A DNA stretch of 64,000 nucleotides from Dyadobacter sp. 3J3. GTDB lineage: Bacteria; Bacteroidota; Bacteroidia; Cytophagales; Spirosomataceae. The translations under genes were made by a program, and so were the position numbers. The stretch covers positions 62,001-126,000 of the forward strand of contig NZ_VTOL01000015.1 of assembly GCF_009801115.1 (NCBI RefSeq). Direction: 5' to 3'. The notes beneath the pieces were generated by a model, which ran no database searches, had not been told where the DNA came from, and saw nothing but the letters and a program-made list of their open reading frames with translations. This document shows positions 42,373 to 51,342 of the stretch, piece by piece; the first letter of the stretch is position 1; every line of letters begins with the position of its first letter.

Positions 42373-43908
42373 ATGGTAAGTTTTTTTCAAATTGAAAATA
42401 CGTTTTTCAAAAAATCTTTCTTATTATATGCGCTGTTCGTAATAGTAATATTTTACTTTTTAGCAGCAGTAATTTCAGATGGATGGTTGAATAATGACGA
42501 ACATTTCCAGATTCTTGAATTTGCAAACTACAAGAGAGGATTACTTGAAAAAAAGTATCTGGCATGGGAGTTTACCGATAGGCTCAGACCGGCACTTCAA
42601 CCCATGATAGCTTATATTCTGCTTAATACGATGAGTTTTGCAGGATTGAAAAATCCTTTTGACCAAGCGATTTTACTTAGGCTATTTTCCTCATGTCTGT
42701 TTCTTTTCAGCTCTTACTTTTTGTTCAGTTCATTGCGAAAAAGATTTGCTAACCCATTTTATCAATATTTTTATTTTTTATCAACCTTCTTTTTGTACTG
42801 CTTTCCTCTCTTTGGAGTGCGTTTTTTTTCTGAAAACTGGAGTGCCTGTTTTTTAATTATCGCAATAGCAACTTTCTGCAAATATGAAAAGGGAAGTAAT
42901 AAAATGGTTCTCACAAACAATAGCCAGTTGCTAACAGGAATGCTGTTAGGATTATCGTTTTTGTTTCGATATCAATCAGCAATCATGATTTTTGGACTCT
43001 CTTTATGGCTTTTAATATTTTATTTTAAGTCGATAAAGAGGTGGATTATGATATTTGTGGGATTCCTTATAGTCTGTTTCGTTGGAATACTAATTGATCG
43101 ATGGTTTTATGGAGAATGGGTACTAAGTTCATGGAACTATTTTTACATTAATCTAATAGAGAACAAAGCTGCCTCGTTCGGTACCGCTCCATGGTGGTGG
43201 TATTTTGAACAGCTTTTGGTTGGAAGATGGCTGTCTGTTTTAAACATAGTTCTGATAATTCTTGTGGGAGTTTTTGGAATCAGGAATTATAAACACCCAT
43301 TCACCTGGTTATTCTTTCCATTTCTTTTTGTACACATGTTAATTTCGCATAAAGAAATACGATTCATTTACCCAATAATGGTATTTGTACCATTTATGAT
43401 CGTCGACTCGTTTTTATTTATTGAAGGGTTTTTTAAAAAGAATATATTGTATAGCGTTATAGTTTTATTAGCGATAATTAATTTCTTTGGGTTTGTAGCA
43501 AACTCCTTTCGTGTACACGACAATTCATCTCAGATCTTCAAATTTATTGGAGCATTACCTTACAAGCCAATCGTAATATACACTCAGGGAGAGTTCTTTT
43601 ATTATACCCTGGCCAATGACGTAAAATCCTTATCTCCAAGGTTCTATCGGAAGAATCATACAATCTTGCGAAGAGAACTTACTGAAAAAAGTGTTGAGCT
43701 TGAATCGAAAAGATTGATGAATGGTGATACGTTGGTTTATTTCGTATTTAATTCTTTTGACGAAAAGTTAAATAATACCCGACTTAAGACGGTTTACAGT
43801 GCTCAACCCTTGTGGCTTTCAAAATTGAATTATCGTAATTGGATGCATAAAAGTTTTGGTGACTGGAAGGTATATGAAATTGACGGTTCCAATGAAATCA
43901 GGAAATAA
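42373..43908 (+). CDS. Glycosyltransferase family 22-like mannosyltransferase
   Basis: A 511-residue polytopic protein. NNDEHFQILEFANYKRG in the first loop and WEFTDRLRPALQPMIAY shortly after are the DExH-type and R-PALQP motifs of the GT22/PIG-B-ALG9-like family. Around nine more hydrophobic segments follow. Such enzymes move a sugar from a polyprenyl-phosphate donor to a glycan or lipid outside the inner membrane. Base composition is visibly AT-richer than the flanking genes. The sugar specificity is unknown. Confidence 0.78.
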   Translation: MVSFFQIENTFFKKSFLLYALFVIVIFYFLAAVISDGWLNNDEHFQILEFANYKRGLLEKKYLAWEFTDRLRPALQPMIAYILLNTMSFAGLKNPFDQAILLRLFSSCLFLFSSYFLFSSLRKRFANPFYQYFYFLSTFFLYCFPLFGVRFFSENWSACFLIIAIATFCKYEKGSNKMVLTNNSQLLTGMLLGLSFLFRYQSAIMIFGLSLWLLIFYFKSIKRWIMIFVGFLIVCFVGILIDRWFYGEWVLSSWNYFYINLIENKAASFGTAPWWWYFEQLLVGRWLSVLNIVLIILVGVFGIRNYKHPFTWLFFPFLFVHMLISHKEIRFIYPIMVFVPFMIVDSFLFIEGFFKKNILYSVIVLLAIINFFGFVANSFRVHDNSSQIFKFIGALPYKPIVIYTQGEFFYYTLANDVKSLSPRFYRKNHTILRRELTEKSVELESKRLMNGDTLVYFVFNSFDEKLNNTRLKTVYSAQPLWLSKLNYRNWMHKSFGDWKVYEIDGSNEIRK

Positions 43909-43988
43909 TTATGCCGGTTGGAAAATGATATTCTTAAGAGTTTTTAATTACTATTGACTTGTTGTTAGAAATAATTAAAAGCAAAATC

Positions 43989-45215
43989 TCATTTGATTCT
44001 TTCTAAAAGAGCCATGTAAAATCCGTCATAACCTTCATCTGCTACGGATGTACGGCGCTCGTTCATCAACCTCCAGCGATCACCAAATTCCATGATAAAT
44101 CTTGTTACCTGATCTTCCGATTCGGAAGGTAATAAGCTGCATGTGGCATAAACCATTTTCCCGCCTCTTTTTACCATTTTAGAATAAGTGCTCAGAATAT
44201 GCCATTGCGTATTTCGGATCGTATTCAGAAATGTTGGTTGAAGTTTCCACTTCGTATCCGGGTTTCTTCTCAAAACGCCAAGTCCTGAACAAGGTACATC
44301 CAGCAAAAGGCGATCAGCCTTTTCAACCAGATCTTTCACCGTAGAGTCATTTTTGATCAGGCCGGTTGTCAGGATTTTTACACCGTTCCGGGTTGCACGT
44401 TTTTGGAGTTCTTCCAGTTTGTAATTTTCAATATCGAGGGCAATGATGTTGCCTTTGTTTTCCAGTAAAGAAGCAATTTGTAGCGTTTTTCCACCTGCGC
44501 CTGCACAAGCGTCTATCACAGTTTGTCCTGGTTTAATATCCAAAAACGGAGCAATTAATTGAGATCCAGCATCCTGGACTTCAAAATGTCCTTTTTTGAA
44601 AGTTTCCTGTCCAAAAACATTTTGCCTCTTTTTAAGAATAATCGCCGTCGGGACCTCGGGAACGGTTTCAACTTTATCATTACCAAAAACAGATATCACA
44701 GATTGTAAATCCGATTTCAACGTGTTGACACGCAACACAAAAGGAGCCTGGTTATTCAACGCGGTGATTTCCTTTTCCCACTTCTCACCCAGTTCTCTTT
44801 CGCCCACTTCGTCGATCCAATCAGGAATGGACTGTGCGATTTTACGGACTTTCAACGCTTCCTGATACCGACTCAAAACCGTTTCCAGATTAATTTCTTC
44901 AAATTCCGCCCATTCAGGCAGTATATTATCCGTTTCAGTAAGAAGTTGTGCAGGTTTGATAATTTGCCAGGTACCAACCATTTTCCAGAAATGCTCAGGC
45001 TGCGTCACTTTTTCCAAACTGGCAGAAAACTTGATCAGTCGCCACCAACGAACGATTTCATAAATATTTTCCGCCAGAAAAGCCCGGTCGCGTGCTCCCC
45101 ATTTCGGGTTGGATTTTAATAAACGTTCTACAACACGATCTGCCTGTTGCTTGTCTGAAAAAATTTGCTGCAAGGCCTGAACCGTCGCCTCTATTAATCC
45201 TCTATATAATTTCAA
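43989..45215 (-). CDS. RsmB/NOP-family RNA cytosine methyltransferase
   Basis: About 408 residues. Methyltransferase motifs are DACAGAGGKTLQIAS (motif I), NIIALDI (II), LLDVPCSGLGVLRRNPD (IV, with the release cysteine) and YATCSLLPSE (VI, with the catalytic cysteine). The N-terminal NusB-like helical region (about 1-140) fits the RsmB group, which makes m5C in 16S rRNA. No ATG is available at the N-terminus. UUG at 45215 gives LKLYRGLIEA, which aligns best with family starts as I know them; another TTG is two codons upstream. Confidence 0.9.
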   Translation of the reverse strand: MKLYRGLIEATVQALQQIFSDKQQADRVVERLLKSNPKWGARDRAFLAENIYEIVRWWRLIKFSASLEKVTQPEHFWKMVGTWQIIKPAQLLTETDNILPEWAEFEEINLETVLSRYQEALKVRKIAQSIPDWIDEVGERELGEKWEKEITALNNQAPFVLRVNTLKSDLQSVISVFGNDKVETVPEVPTAIILKKRQNVFGQETFKKGHFEVQDAGSQLIAPFLDIKPGQTVIDACAGAGGKTLQIASLLENKGNIIALDIENYKLEELQKRATRNGVKILTTGLIKNDSTVKDLVEKADRLLLDVPCSGLGVLRRNPDTKWKLQPTFLNTIRNTQWHILSTYSKMVKRGGKMVYATCSLLPSESEDQVTRFIMEFGDRWRLMNERRTSVADEGYDGFYMALLERIK

Positions 45216-45337
45216 TGTCAAAACAGACTGGTTGTCCGGAATTAGATTTTATGGTTTGGAAGTAAACCAATGTGGGGGCAAAGTTCGGGAAAGTTTTTGA
45301 GAGTGCTACCACTGATTACAAATCCATGTTAGTACCA

Positions 45338-47134
45338 CTACACCCCAATCTCCCTCAACTCCATCTCAATCCCTCTCAACTGCCCAATCATCTCTGCCTT
45401 ATAAGCCAATGTCTGATTTGTAATTTTTGGTACCAGCTCTTTGTAATAATCAATTCCGGCGAGTAGCTGTTCTTTAAATTTGATCAGATATTTTTTCTTT
45501 TTCTCATTCAGTTTTTCAGCACTTGCTTCCAGGTCTTTTTTGTAATAATCAACATACAAATTCAGCTCGTTGATAAACATATTGGGGCGGCTCACTTTGC
45601 TAAGCAAATTAACCTTTCCATAAATATGGTTTACCATTTCATCCAGAGAATATACTTTTGAAAACCAGGCGAGGTTTGGCCCAGGACAAATAGAAACTGC
45701 TGAATTTTCTCTTGGTTTAAGCAAATGATTTTTGAGAAGCGTGGATGTGCTCAGTCCGTCACACAAACAAAGTTTTTCTGTGATCGCATTGAATTGCTCT
45801 TCGTAATCAGCAGGTTTTGGCTCAATTGCGTGCAATTGTTTTATTTTCAAATGTTGATATTGCCGGGATGCTGTGCAAATCGGTTCGCTCGTGAATTCGG
45901 TATTGGAAACCAGATATTTTTTCTTGCACGGACTTCCAGGCCTACCGGCTGCTATGCGTTCCAGCCGTTGTATTTCGGCGCTGCTTTTTTTGAAATTGTT
46001 AAAAAGAACGCCAAGCGGTGAAGAATTACTGATATAATAATCATCACTTTTTGCTTCTGCCAAATCTTTTAACGTAGTTTCATCAACATTGGTAACCTCG
46101 GGAACCAGCAAAAAAGGACTTCCCCAGCCGGTCGCATTTACCTGATAGTGTTCAAGTAAAAAATGATCCTCTTCGGCTGTTCCTATCCCGCCTTGAACGG
46201 TGATTTTTAACTCAGGAATTTTATTGATTTGATAGTCTTTTACTTCAAGCGCAGTTTTATACAAGCCAAAAAGTTCTGTCAGCATTTCCTGCTTTCTATC
46301 TTTAAATTCTTCCAGAATCGGTCCTAATAAATATCCTTCGGTAGCAAAAGCATGTCCACCGCAATTTAATCCTGACTCAATCCTGAACTCGGAAACCCAG
46401 ATTCCCTTTTTTGCCAGAAACTTGGCCTGTATGAAAGCAGAACGAAAATCGCTCACTTTTAGAATGATTTTTTTGCGGAAATGATCATGTTCATCCGGAT
46501 AAAAGTCACTGAAATTTTCGAGGTAATTGTAAAGTCTTGGGTTCATTCCTGCGGAAAGAATAAGCGAGGAAGTCAGCGTACTATTCGCAAATCCGCGCAG
46601 AGCTGCTGACGCATCAGAATAGTCGTCAGTCAGAATTTCACCAAAAGCATCTTTGTTTAACTTATCCACCTTTGACATAATGTTGACATCAATTGCTCCT
46701 TTTGTCAGACAATTCCGCAAGGCATTTTGCATCCATTTTTTTTCTTCCGTATCTGTTGATGAAAGCATTTTTTCATAACGCATTTTTAAAGAAGAGGTAT
46801 TAGGCAAAAGGTCAAAATAACGGGTGATGTCAGTGCCTTCTTCAAAAGGTTGCTGACGCAAATTTTCGAATTGTTTGTTGACGATTCTTTCCATTAAATC
46901 CAGGTAAGCGGTAATTCTCCTGCTTCTGAAATCGTGTTCATTGGAAAGAATCGGAATATAGGTTTCGCCGTTTCTTAGGTTATGAAATTTCCGCATTCTT
47001 TCAATCATTTCATCATCCACAATCGAGGCAACGGAAGAAATTCCGAAATGAGAAACTTTAATAGGTGTATCAACAGAATAGCCCAATCCTAAAACGGGAA
47101 TATGAAAAGTATGCGTGGTATTTTCCTTGCTCAT
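45338..47134 (-). CDS. Nitronate-monooxygenase-like TIM-barrel protein, unknown
   Basis: About 598 residues, soluble. GLNCGGHAF near residue 265 resembles the catalytic GGH motif of nitronate monooxygenases (NPD family), and VQGGIGTAEE near 320 resembles their FMN-phosphate-binding GGI segment. The remaining sequence, including a long lysine- and glutamate-rich C-terminal helix (about 530-570) and a mid-protein cysteine group (CLCDGLS), is unfamiliar. The protein is much longer than normal NPD enzymes (about 350). The start at 47134 (MSKENTTHTF) is preferred over a codon 27 bp upstream. FMN-dependent oxidation is inference; the fold call is moderate. Confidence 0.55.
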   Translation of the reverse strand: MSKENTTHTFHIPVLGLGYSVDTPIKVSHFGISSVASIVDDEMIERMRKFHNLRNGETYIPILSNEHDFRSRRITAYLDLMERIVNKQFENLRQQPFEEGTDITRYFDLLPNTSSLKMRYEKMLSSTDTEEKKWMQNALRNCLTKGAIDVNIMSKVDKLNKDAFGEILTDDYSDASAALRGFANSTLTSSLILSAGMNPRLYNYLENFSDFYPDEHDHFRKKIILKVSDFRSAFIQAKFLAKKGIWVSEFRIESGLNCGGHAFATEGYLLGPILEEFKDRKQEMLTELFGLYKTALEVKDYQINKIPELKITVQGGIGTAEEDHFLLEHYQVNATGWGSPFLLVPEVTNVDETTLKDLAEAKSDDYYISNSSPLGVLFNNFKKSSAEIQRLERIAAGRPGSPCKKKYLVSNTEFTSEPICTASRQYQHLKIKQLHAIEPKPADYEEQFNAITEKLCLCDGLSTSTLLKNHLLKPRENSAVSICPGPNLAWFSKVYSLDEMVNHIYGKVNLLSKVSRPNMFINELNLYVDYYKKDLEASAEKLNEKKKKYLIKFKEQLLAGIDYYKELVPKITNQTLAYKAEMIGQLRGIEMELREIGV

Positions 47135-47281
47135 GAGTAGCTTGAAGTAGTAATTTTTCACTTTTCAAAACTAGAACTTCGTTGAAGCAGAAAAATTGAT
47201 GCAGGTTGGTCGCATTCATGATAATCGTCATCTGGATCTTGATTTTGGGATTGATGGATTTTTAGGATTGAGAGTTTTTGG

Positions 47282-48679
47282 TTATCTCCTTTCGTTATAA
47301 ACACCAACTTCGGCCAGCGTAGGCGGTGATGAAAATTCATCGATTGAAATTCTCACTTTTCCTGCCCAGATTCTGTCAAAACGCAATGTTTTTATTTTCT
47401 CAGGATTGGTCACCGTTTGAAGCGGTTTCCAGATTCCATTTTCGAAATATTCAACCCGGTATTTTTTTATCGAAGCTTCACCCTGCGCAATGGTAATCAT
47501 ATTGAATGCCTTATCCTTATCAAAAGAAATCTCAAACCACGGATTTTTAACTTCTTTATTTGAAACCCAGGAAGTGCTGAAATTATCATCATTGGCAAAA
47601 TCCATGATATCCATATCATTACTCCAACTTGAATTTGTCGGCTGATGTTTGGCAATGTTGGACGAAATTATAGGTGCATCGACTGGTCCAAGTTTCGGGA
47701 CATTTCCACCTTTTTTCCATAAATCACCCATTTCTTTTAGTGCTTTTAATGCGTTATCATCAATCAGTCCATCACGGTTTGGCGCTACATTTAGTATGAA
47801 ATTGCAAAAAACCTGGTTGAATGGAATCAGATTATTATTCACCAATTCATTCGAATTTTTCACAGGGTCAGTTGCGAAAGTCGTTTTCCAAAACCATGAG
47901 CCATTGATCGGCAGACAGGAAAGTGCGGGAAGTTTATTCGTTTCTTTTGAAATTTTCTGTCCGGCACCTTGTTCGTAGGATTTGATATCGGTATAATAAA
48001 GTGCCTCTTTTGGATATTTGGCCGCGTTCAAATCCATCAGCAAACAATTCGGCTGCAAGGTTTTTACCAGTGTGTAAATTTCTTCAAAAGGAACATCGTC
48101 ATAAGAAATTCTGGACCAGGGCGCATCCCAGCCATCAATAATCAGCGCGGAAATTTCACCATACTGAGTTAGTAATTCGGTTAACTGCGCTTTGATCATC
48201 TCAATATGTTTCTTTTCTATATAACCCGGGCGAAGTTTATGATGCGTATCCAGAATCGAATAATACAGCATCACTTTTAATCCGTTGGCCCGGAAACTTT
48301 CTGCATATTCTTTCACGACGTCTTTTTTCAAAGGATTGTTCATGACATTGTAATCAGTTGTTTTGGTATCCCAGATGCAAAAACCGCTGTGATGTTTAGT
48401 CGTCAGACAGCCGTAAGTCATCCCGGCAGATTTCGCTGCTTTTGCCCATTGATTGCAATCCAGTTTTGTCGGGTTGAAAACGGAAGGCGAAGTATCCGGA
48501 TCCGGCCAATCCTGATTTACTTACGTCGGGATATTGTAATGGATAAACATACCGAAGCGCAAGTCGATAAATTGCTGTTGAAGTTCGCCGAGAGGTTTTC
48601 CTTTTTTTGCCGTTTGAGCTTTTCCGGAAAAGGGTAGAGATAGAAGTAGAAGGAATAAAATGGATAGTGATTTTTGCAT
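47282..48679 (-). pseudogene. Alpha-L-fucosidase (GH29) gene with in-frame TAA
   Basis: A continuous reading frame of 466 codons is broken only by TAA at 48521-48523 (codon 53). The first 52 residues carry a signal peptide (ends GKAQ) and the GH29 start RFGMFIHYNIPT. After the stop the same frame runs on with VNQDWPDPDTSPSVFNPTKL and GMTYGCLTTKHHSGFCIW. LIIDGWDAPW carries the likely nucleophile region, and a C-terminal discoidin-like F5/8 domain ends the protein (about 340-466). Family members have an aromatic residue at the stop position (NIPTY), so one base change (TAC or TAT to TAA) explains it. An ATG at 48421 could yield a truncated cytosolic form without the first barrel strand. Confidence 0.8.
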
Positions 48680-48691
48680 GTTAATTTCAGC

Positions 48692-48845
48692 GGCGCTATG
48701 CACCTTTGTTTAAGATTATATTACGGTGATCCGCACCTTGTGGAAATTTAATTGTCTCGTTGGTGCTACAAATATTCAGGTGCTCTGCACCTTTAACCAC
48801 AAAATGACTTATGGTTATTCTATAAGTATTTTGGTGCGCTGCACC
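48692..48845. repeat. Array of 13-nt palindromes, GGTGCNCTGCACC type
   Basis: Four copies: GGCGCTATGCACC (48692), GGTGATCCGCACC (48725), GGTGCTCTGCACC (48779) and GGTGCGCTGCACC (48833). Copies 2, 3 and 4 are exactly 54 nt apart. Each is followed by CT-rich bases, and copies 3 and 4 are preceded by CTACAAATATTCA and CTATAAGTATTTT. A decayed fifth copy (GGTCTCAGCATC) starts at 48860. The array fills the gap between the acid phosphatase and the fucosidase genes. Confidence 0.8.
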
Positions 48846-48875
48846 TATTTTAGATCTACGGTCTCAGCATCTTTG

Positions 48876-49676
48876 TTAATAGCTTTTCAACACATTTTTA
48901 ATAACAGAATCTTTTTGCGCAGCTTTTAATTTGAGATTGTATTGATAAACCGCGCCTTCCCAGTCACCATAAACCGGATTTGGCAAAACAATAAATTTTT
49001 TACCAAAATCAGCTGCCGATAAATATGTATTTTTCAATCTTTCGTCTGCCGGTTTTTTATCAAATAATGCGCTGAAATCCGCCAGGTTATCGCCCATTAG
49101 CATAATGATGTTATGTGTTTCAGCAATTTTCTGGCGTCTGGCTTCTTTGGAAGAAACCGTTTGTTTCAAAATCAGATTGTCATTGACAGCATCAGGAAAT
49201 CCGAATTTTACCAGATTTGCTAACGTACCTTTACGTTCAGCTTCCGCGCGATTGGTCAGATAAAATATTTTTATACCTTTTGAAGATGCGTATTTCAAAA
49301 AGGGTAAGGCGCCGGGAATTGTATCAGCTTTGGAAAGTGCTGTCCATTCCTCCCAGGATTTTTGTTCATAATCTTTTCCCTGCAACGACTGTTTTACGTC
49401 ATATGGACTGTTGTCCAGAACGGTTTCATCTATGTCGGTAACAATGGCCAATGGTTTGGATTGCGGTAAAAGCAATGCTTCGTCAACGCGGATATGCGCA
49501 ATGTTGAACGCCTGAAAACAAAGCGCTTTATATTCTGCGGCACGCTGCTGGAATAATGCTGTGAATAATTTCCCGTCGGCGGTAAGATTTGTGGACGATA
49601 CTGCTGGACCGGATTTCTGTTTGGCTGTTGTGCATCCCAAAACCAGCGTGGCGATTAAAATGGCGTATTTTTTCAT
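48876..49676 (-). CDS. 5'-nucleotidase/acid phosphatase, lipoprotein e(P4) family
   Basis: A 266-residue class C (HAD-superfamily) phosphatase. The lipobox is LVLGC at about residues 12-16, so it should be an outer-membrane or periplasmic lipoprotein. The catalytic motif is IVTDIDETVLDNSPY (DxDxT), with a later Lys region and IMLMGDNLADFSALF (motif IV). Family members dephosphorylate nucleotides such as NMN and 5'-AMP. It is upstream of the palindrome array and the fucosidase gene in the same direction. Confidence 0.9.
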   Translation of the reverse strand: MKKYAILIATLVLGCTTAKQKSGPAVSSTNLTADGKLFTALFQQRAAEYKALCFQAFNIAHIRVDEALLLPQSKPLAIVTDIDETVLDNSPYDVKQSLQGKDYEQKSWEEWTALSKADTIPGALPFLKYASSKGIKIFYLTNRAEAERKGTLANLVKFGFPDAVNDNLILKQTVSSKEARRQKIAETHNIIMLMGDNLADFSALFDKKPADERLKNTYLSAADFGKKFIVLPNPVYGDWEGAVYQYNLKLKAAQKDSVIKNVLKSY

Positions 49677-49812
49677 AGGACAAAGTAAATCAGTTATTGC
49701 TAATTAGTTGACTGATAGGCCATAAATACCGGAATTTACCACAACATTCTTACATTCAGCAACATTGGCGCTCATTGGTGCGTATGGTCTGTAAAAACAT
49801 ACGTACTGAACT

Positions 49813-50556
49813 ATGGATCGCAAAGAATTTTTAAGAAGGGGTATTTTATCAGCATTAGGATCGACGGCTATTCTTCCGATTTTAGGGTCGTGCAGTAAAG
49901 ATAGCGTAGATCCGACAACGACGGAAACAACAACCGGGACCACCACTGGAACAACAACAGGCACAACCGCAGGTTCGTGCACGACAACGGTTACGGAAAC
50001 AGCAGGGCCATTCCCAACAAAAACGCCAGGTACCCTGGTGACAAACGATATTACTTCGGATCGCACAGGAACAAAACTTACGGTAAAAATCACGATTCAA
50101 AACAAAAATAACAGTTGCGCGGCTTTGGCCAATGCTCTTGTAGACATTTGGCATTGTGATGCTGGCGGAAATTATTCGGAATATGGTGGAACCGGGATGC
50201 AGTCTGCCAATTTTACAACGGTTCATTTTCTTCGCGGAAGGCAAACGACGGACGCGAATGGTCTGGTAACCTTTACTAGTATTTACCCGGGTTGGTATTC
50301 AGGACGTGCGCCACATATTCATGCGCATATTTACAATAGTTCAGGTACTTCACTTTTGGTCACGCAAATTGCTTTTGATCAGATAATTTGCAATGCCGTT
50401 TATGCTCAGGGTGCATATAAAAGCCACGGTTTGCAGGATACCACAAACGCAAATGATAATGTTTTTAGTGATGGAATTACAACAGAACTGGCCTCGTTTA
50501 CGGGTAGCGTTTCCGAAGGTTATGTGCTGGCACATACCATTGTTGTTGCGGGATAA
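49813..50556 (+). CDS. Intradiol ring-cleavage dioxygenase-like protein, exported
   Basis: A 247-residue protein. The N-terminus resembles a Tat signal (MDRKEFLRRGILSALGSTA) ending at a lipobox-like LGSC, followed by a Thr/Gly-rich linker (about 37-55). The domain has the fold motifs VDIWHCDAGGNYSEYG and SIYPGWYSGRAPHIHAHI. The two tyrosines and two histidines there match the Fe(III) ligands of catechol/protocatechuate 3,4-dioxygenases. It has no detected ring-cleavage partner pathway nearby, so the substrate is uncertain. A pirin-like gene follows after 37 bp in the same direction. Confidence 0.85.
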   Translation: MDRKEFLRRGILSALGSTAILPILGSCSKDSVDPTTTETTTGTTTGTTTGTTAGSCTTTVTETAGPFPTKTPGTLVTNDITSDRTGTKLTVKITIQNKNNSCAALANALVDIWHCDAGGNYSEYGGTGMQSANFTTVHFLRGRQTTDANGLVTFTSIYPGWYSGRAPHIHAHIYNSSGTSLLVTQIAFDQIICNAVYAQGAYKSHGLQDTTNANDNVFSDGITTELASFTGSVSEGYVLAHTIVVAG

Positions 50557-50593
50557 TGTAAAGAGCCATAATGCAGGGATTTAACTTTTCGAT

Positions 50594-51310
50594 ATGATCA
50601 CACAAACAGAAGGACAAATTTACCTGGCCGGACAACGGGGATGCTCTCAATTGCCTTGGTTTCGTAGTTTTCATACATTTAATTTTGGTCTTTATCAGGA
50701 TCAGAACAGAAAACCATTTGGTAATTTGCAAGTTTTGAATGATGATACATTGGCCGCCGGAAAAAGTTTTAAAATGCAGTTGGGAGAAAATACGGAAGTG
50801 ATTTTACTTCCAATTGTAGGTGCGGTTGAATTTAAAAACAGTTTGGGTGAAACCGGAATTCTGGAATCCGGTCAAATGCAGATTTTTTCAGCTGCAAAAG
50901 GCATGAACTACAAAATTACGAATCCTTATGAAACGGAACTTGTTAATTTTATCCAACTGTTTTTAACAAATAACAGCAATTCTTTTCCTCCAAAAATTCA
51001 GGAAATTAATATTGATCTGGAAAACAGAAATAGGCTTTTCCCGCTTTTTTCTCCGGCACAAAATGGTCTTACTACGCATCAGGAAACTTTCGGATATATT
51101 GGAAAATACGTTGGGCGGCAAGAAGATTTATACCAACTCAAGAATCCAGAAAACGGAATATTTGTTTTTATTATCGAAGGCGCTTTTGAAGTTCAGAACA
51201 GGCTAATGGAGGCCCGGGACGGCTTGTCACTCCGGAATCTTGATGAACTGGAATTTGAAGCACTTTCCAATGACGCTATTATATTGATCCTTGAAATAGC
51301 CGGGATATAA
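50594..51310 (+). CDS. Pirin-like (YhaK-type) bicupin protein lacking metal ligands
   Basis: A 238-residue bicupin. The N-terminal FRSFHTFNFGLYQD and the following FGNLQVLNDDTLAAG match the pirin family. In active pirins the first cupin has a His-His-Glu-His site (HPHxxxE and H late in the barrel). Here the corresponding stretch reads MQLGENTEVILLPIVG and MNYKITNPYE, with the histidines gone. It is therefore probably not a quercetinase-like dioxygenase. It lies just after the intradiol dioxygenase-like gene. Confidence 0.75.
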   Translation: MITQTEGQIYLAGQRGCSQLPWFRSFHTFNFGLYQDQNRKPFGNLQVLNDDTLAAGKSFKMQLGENTEVILLPIVGAVEFKNSLGETGILESGQMQIFSAAKGMNYKITNPYETELVNFIQLFLTNNSNSFPPKIQEINIDLENRNRLFPLFSPAQNGLTTHQETFGYIGKYVGRQEDLYQLKNPENGIFVFIIEGAFEVQNRLMEARDGLSLRNLDELEFEALSNDAIILILEIAGI

Positions 51311-51342
51311 GCAGGCTGCGGGTCCTGTTTTATCCTGGAATT

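Noticed and set aside
48692..48845. Reading the palindrome array as a small CRISPR
   Set aside because: The repeats are only 13 nt and palindromic, one spacing differs (33 versus 54 nt), intervening sequences share elements with each other, and no cas genes are in the window.
49900..49980. Suspected low-complexity assembly artefact in the dioxygenase gene (Thr/Gly repeats)
   Set aside because: The frame stays open, codon choice varies within the repeat, and Thr-rich linkers after a signal are common in exported Bacteroidetes proteins.
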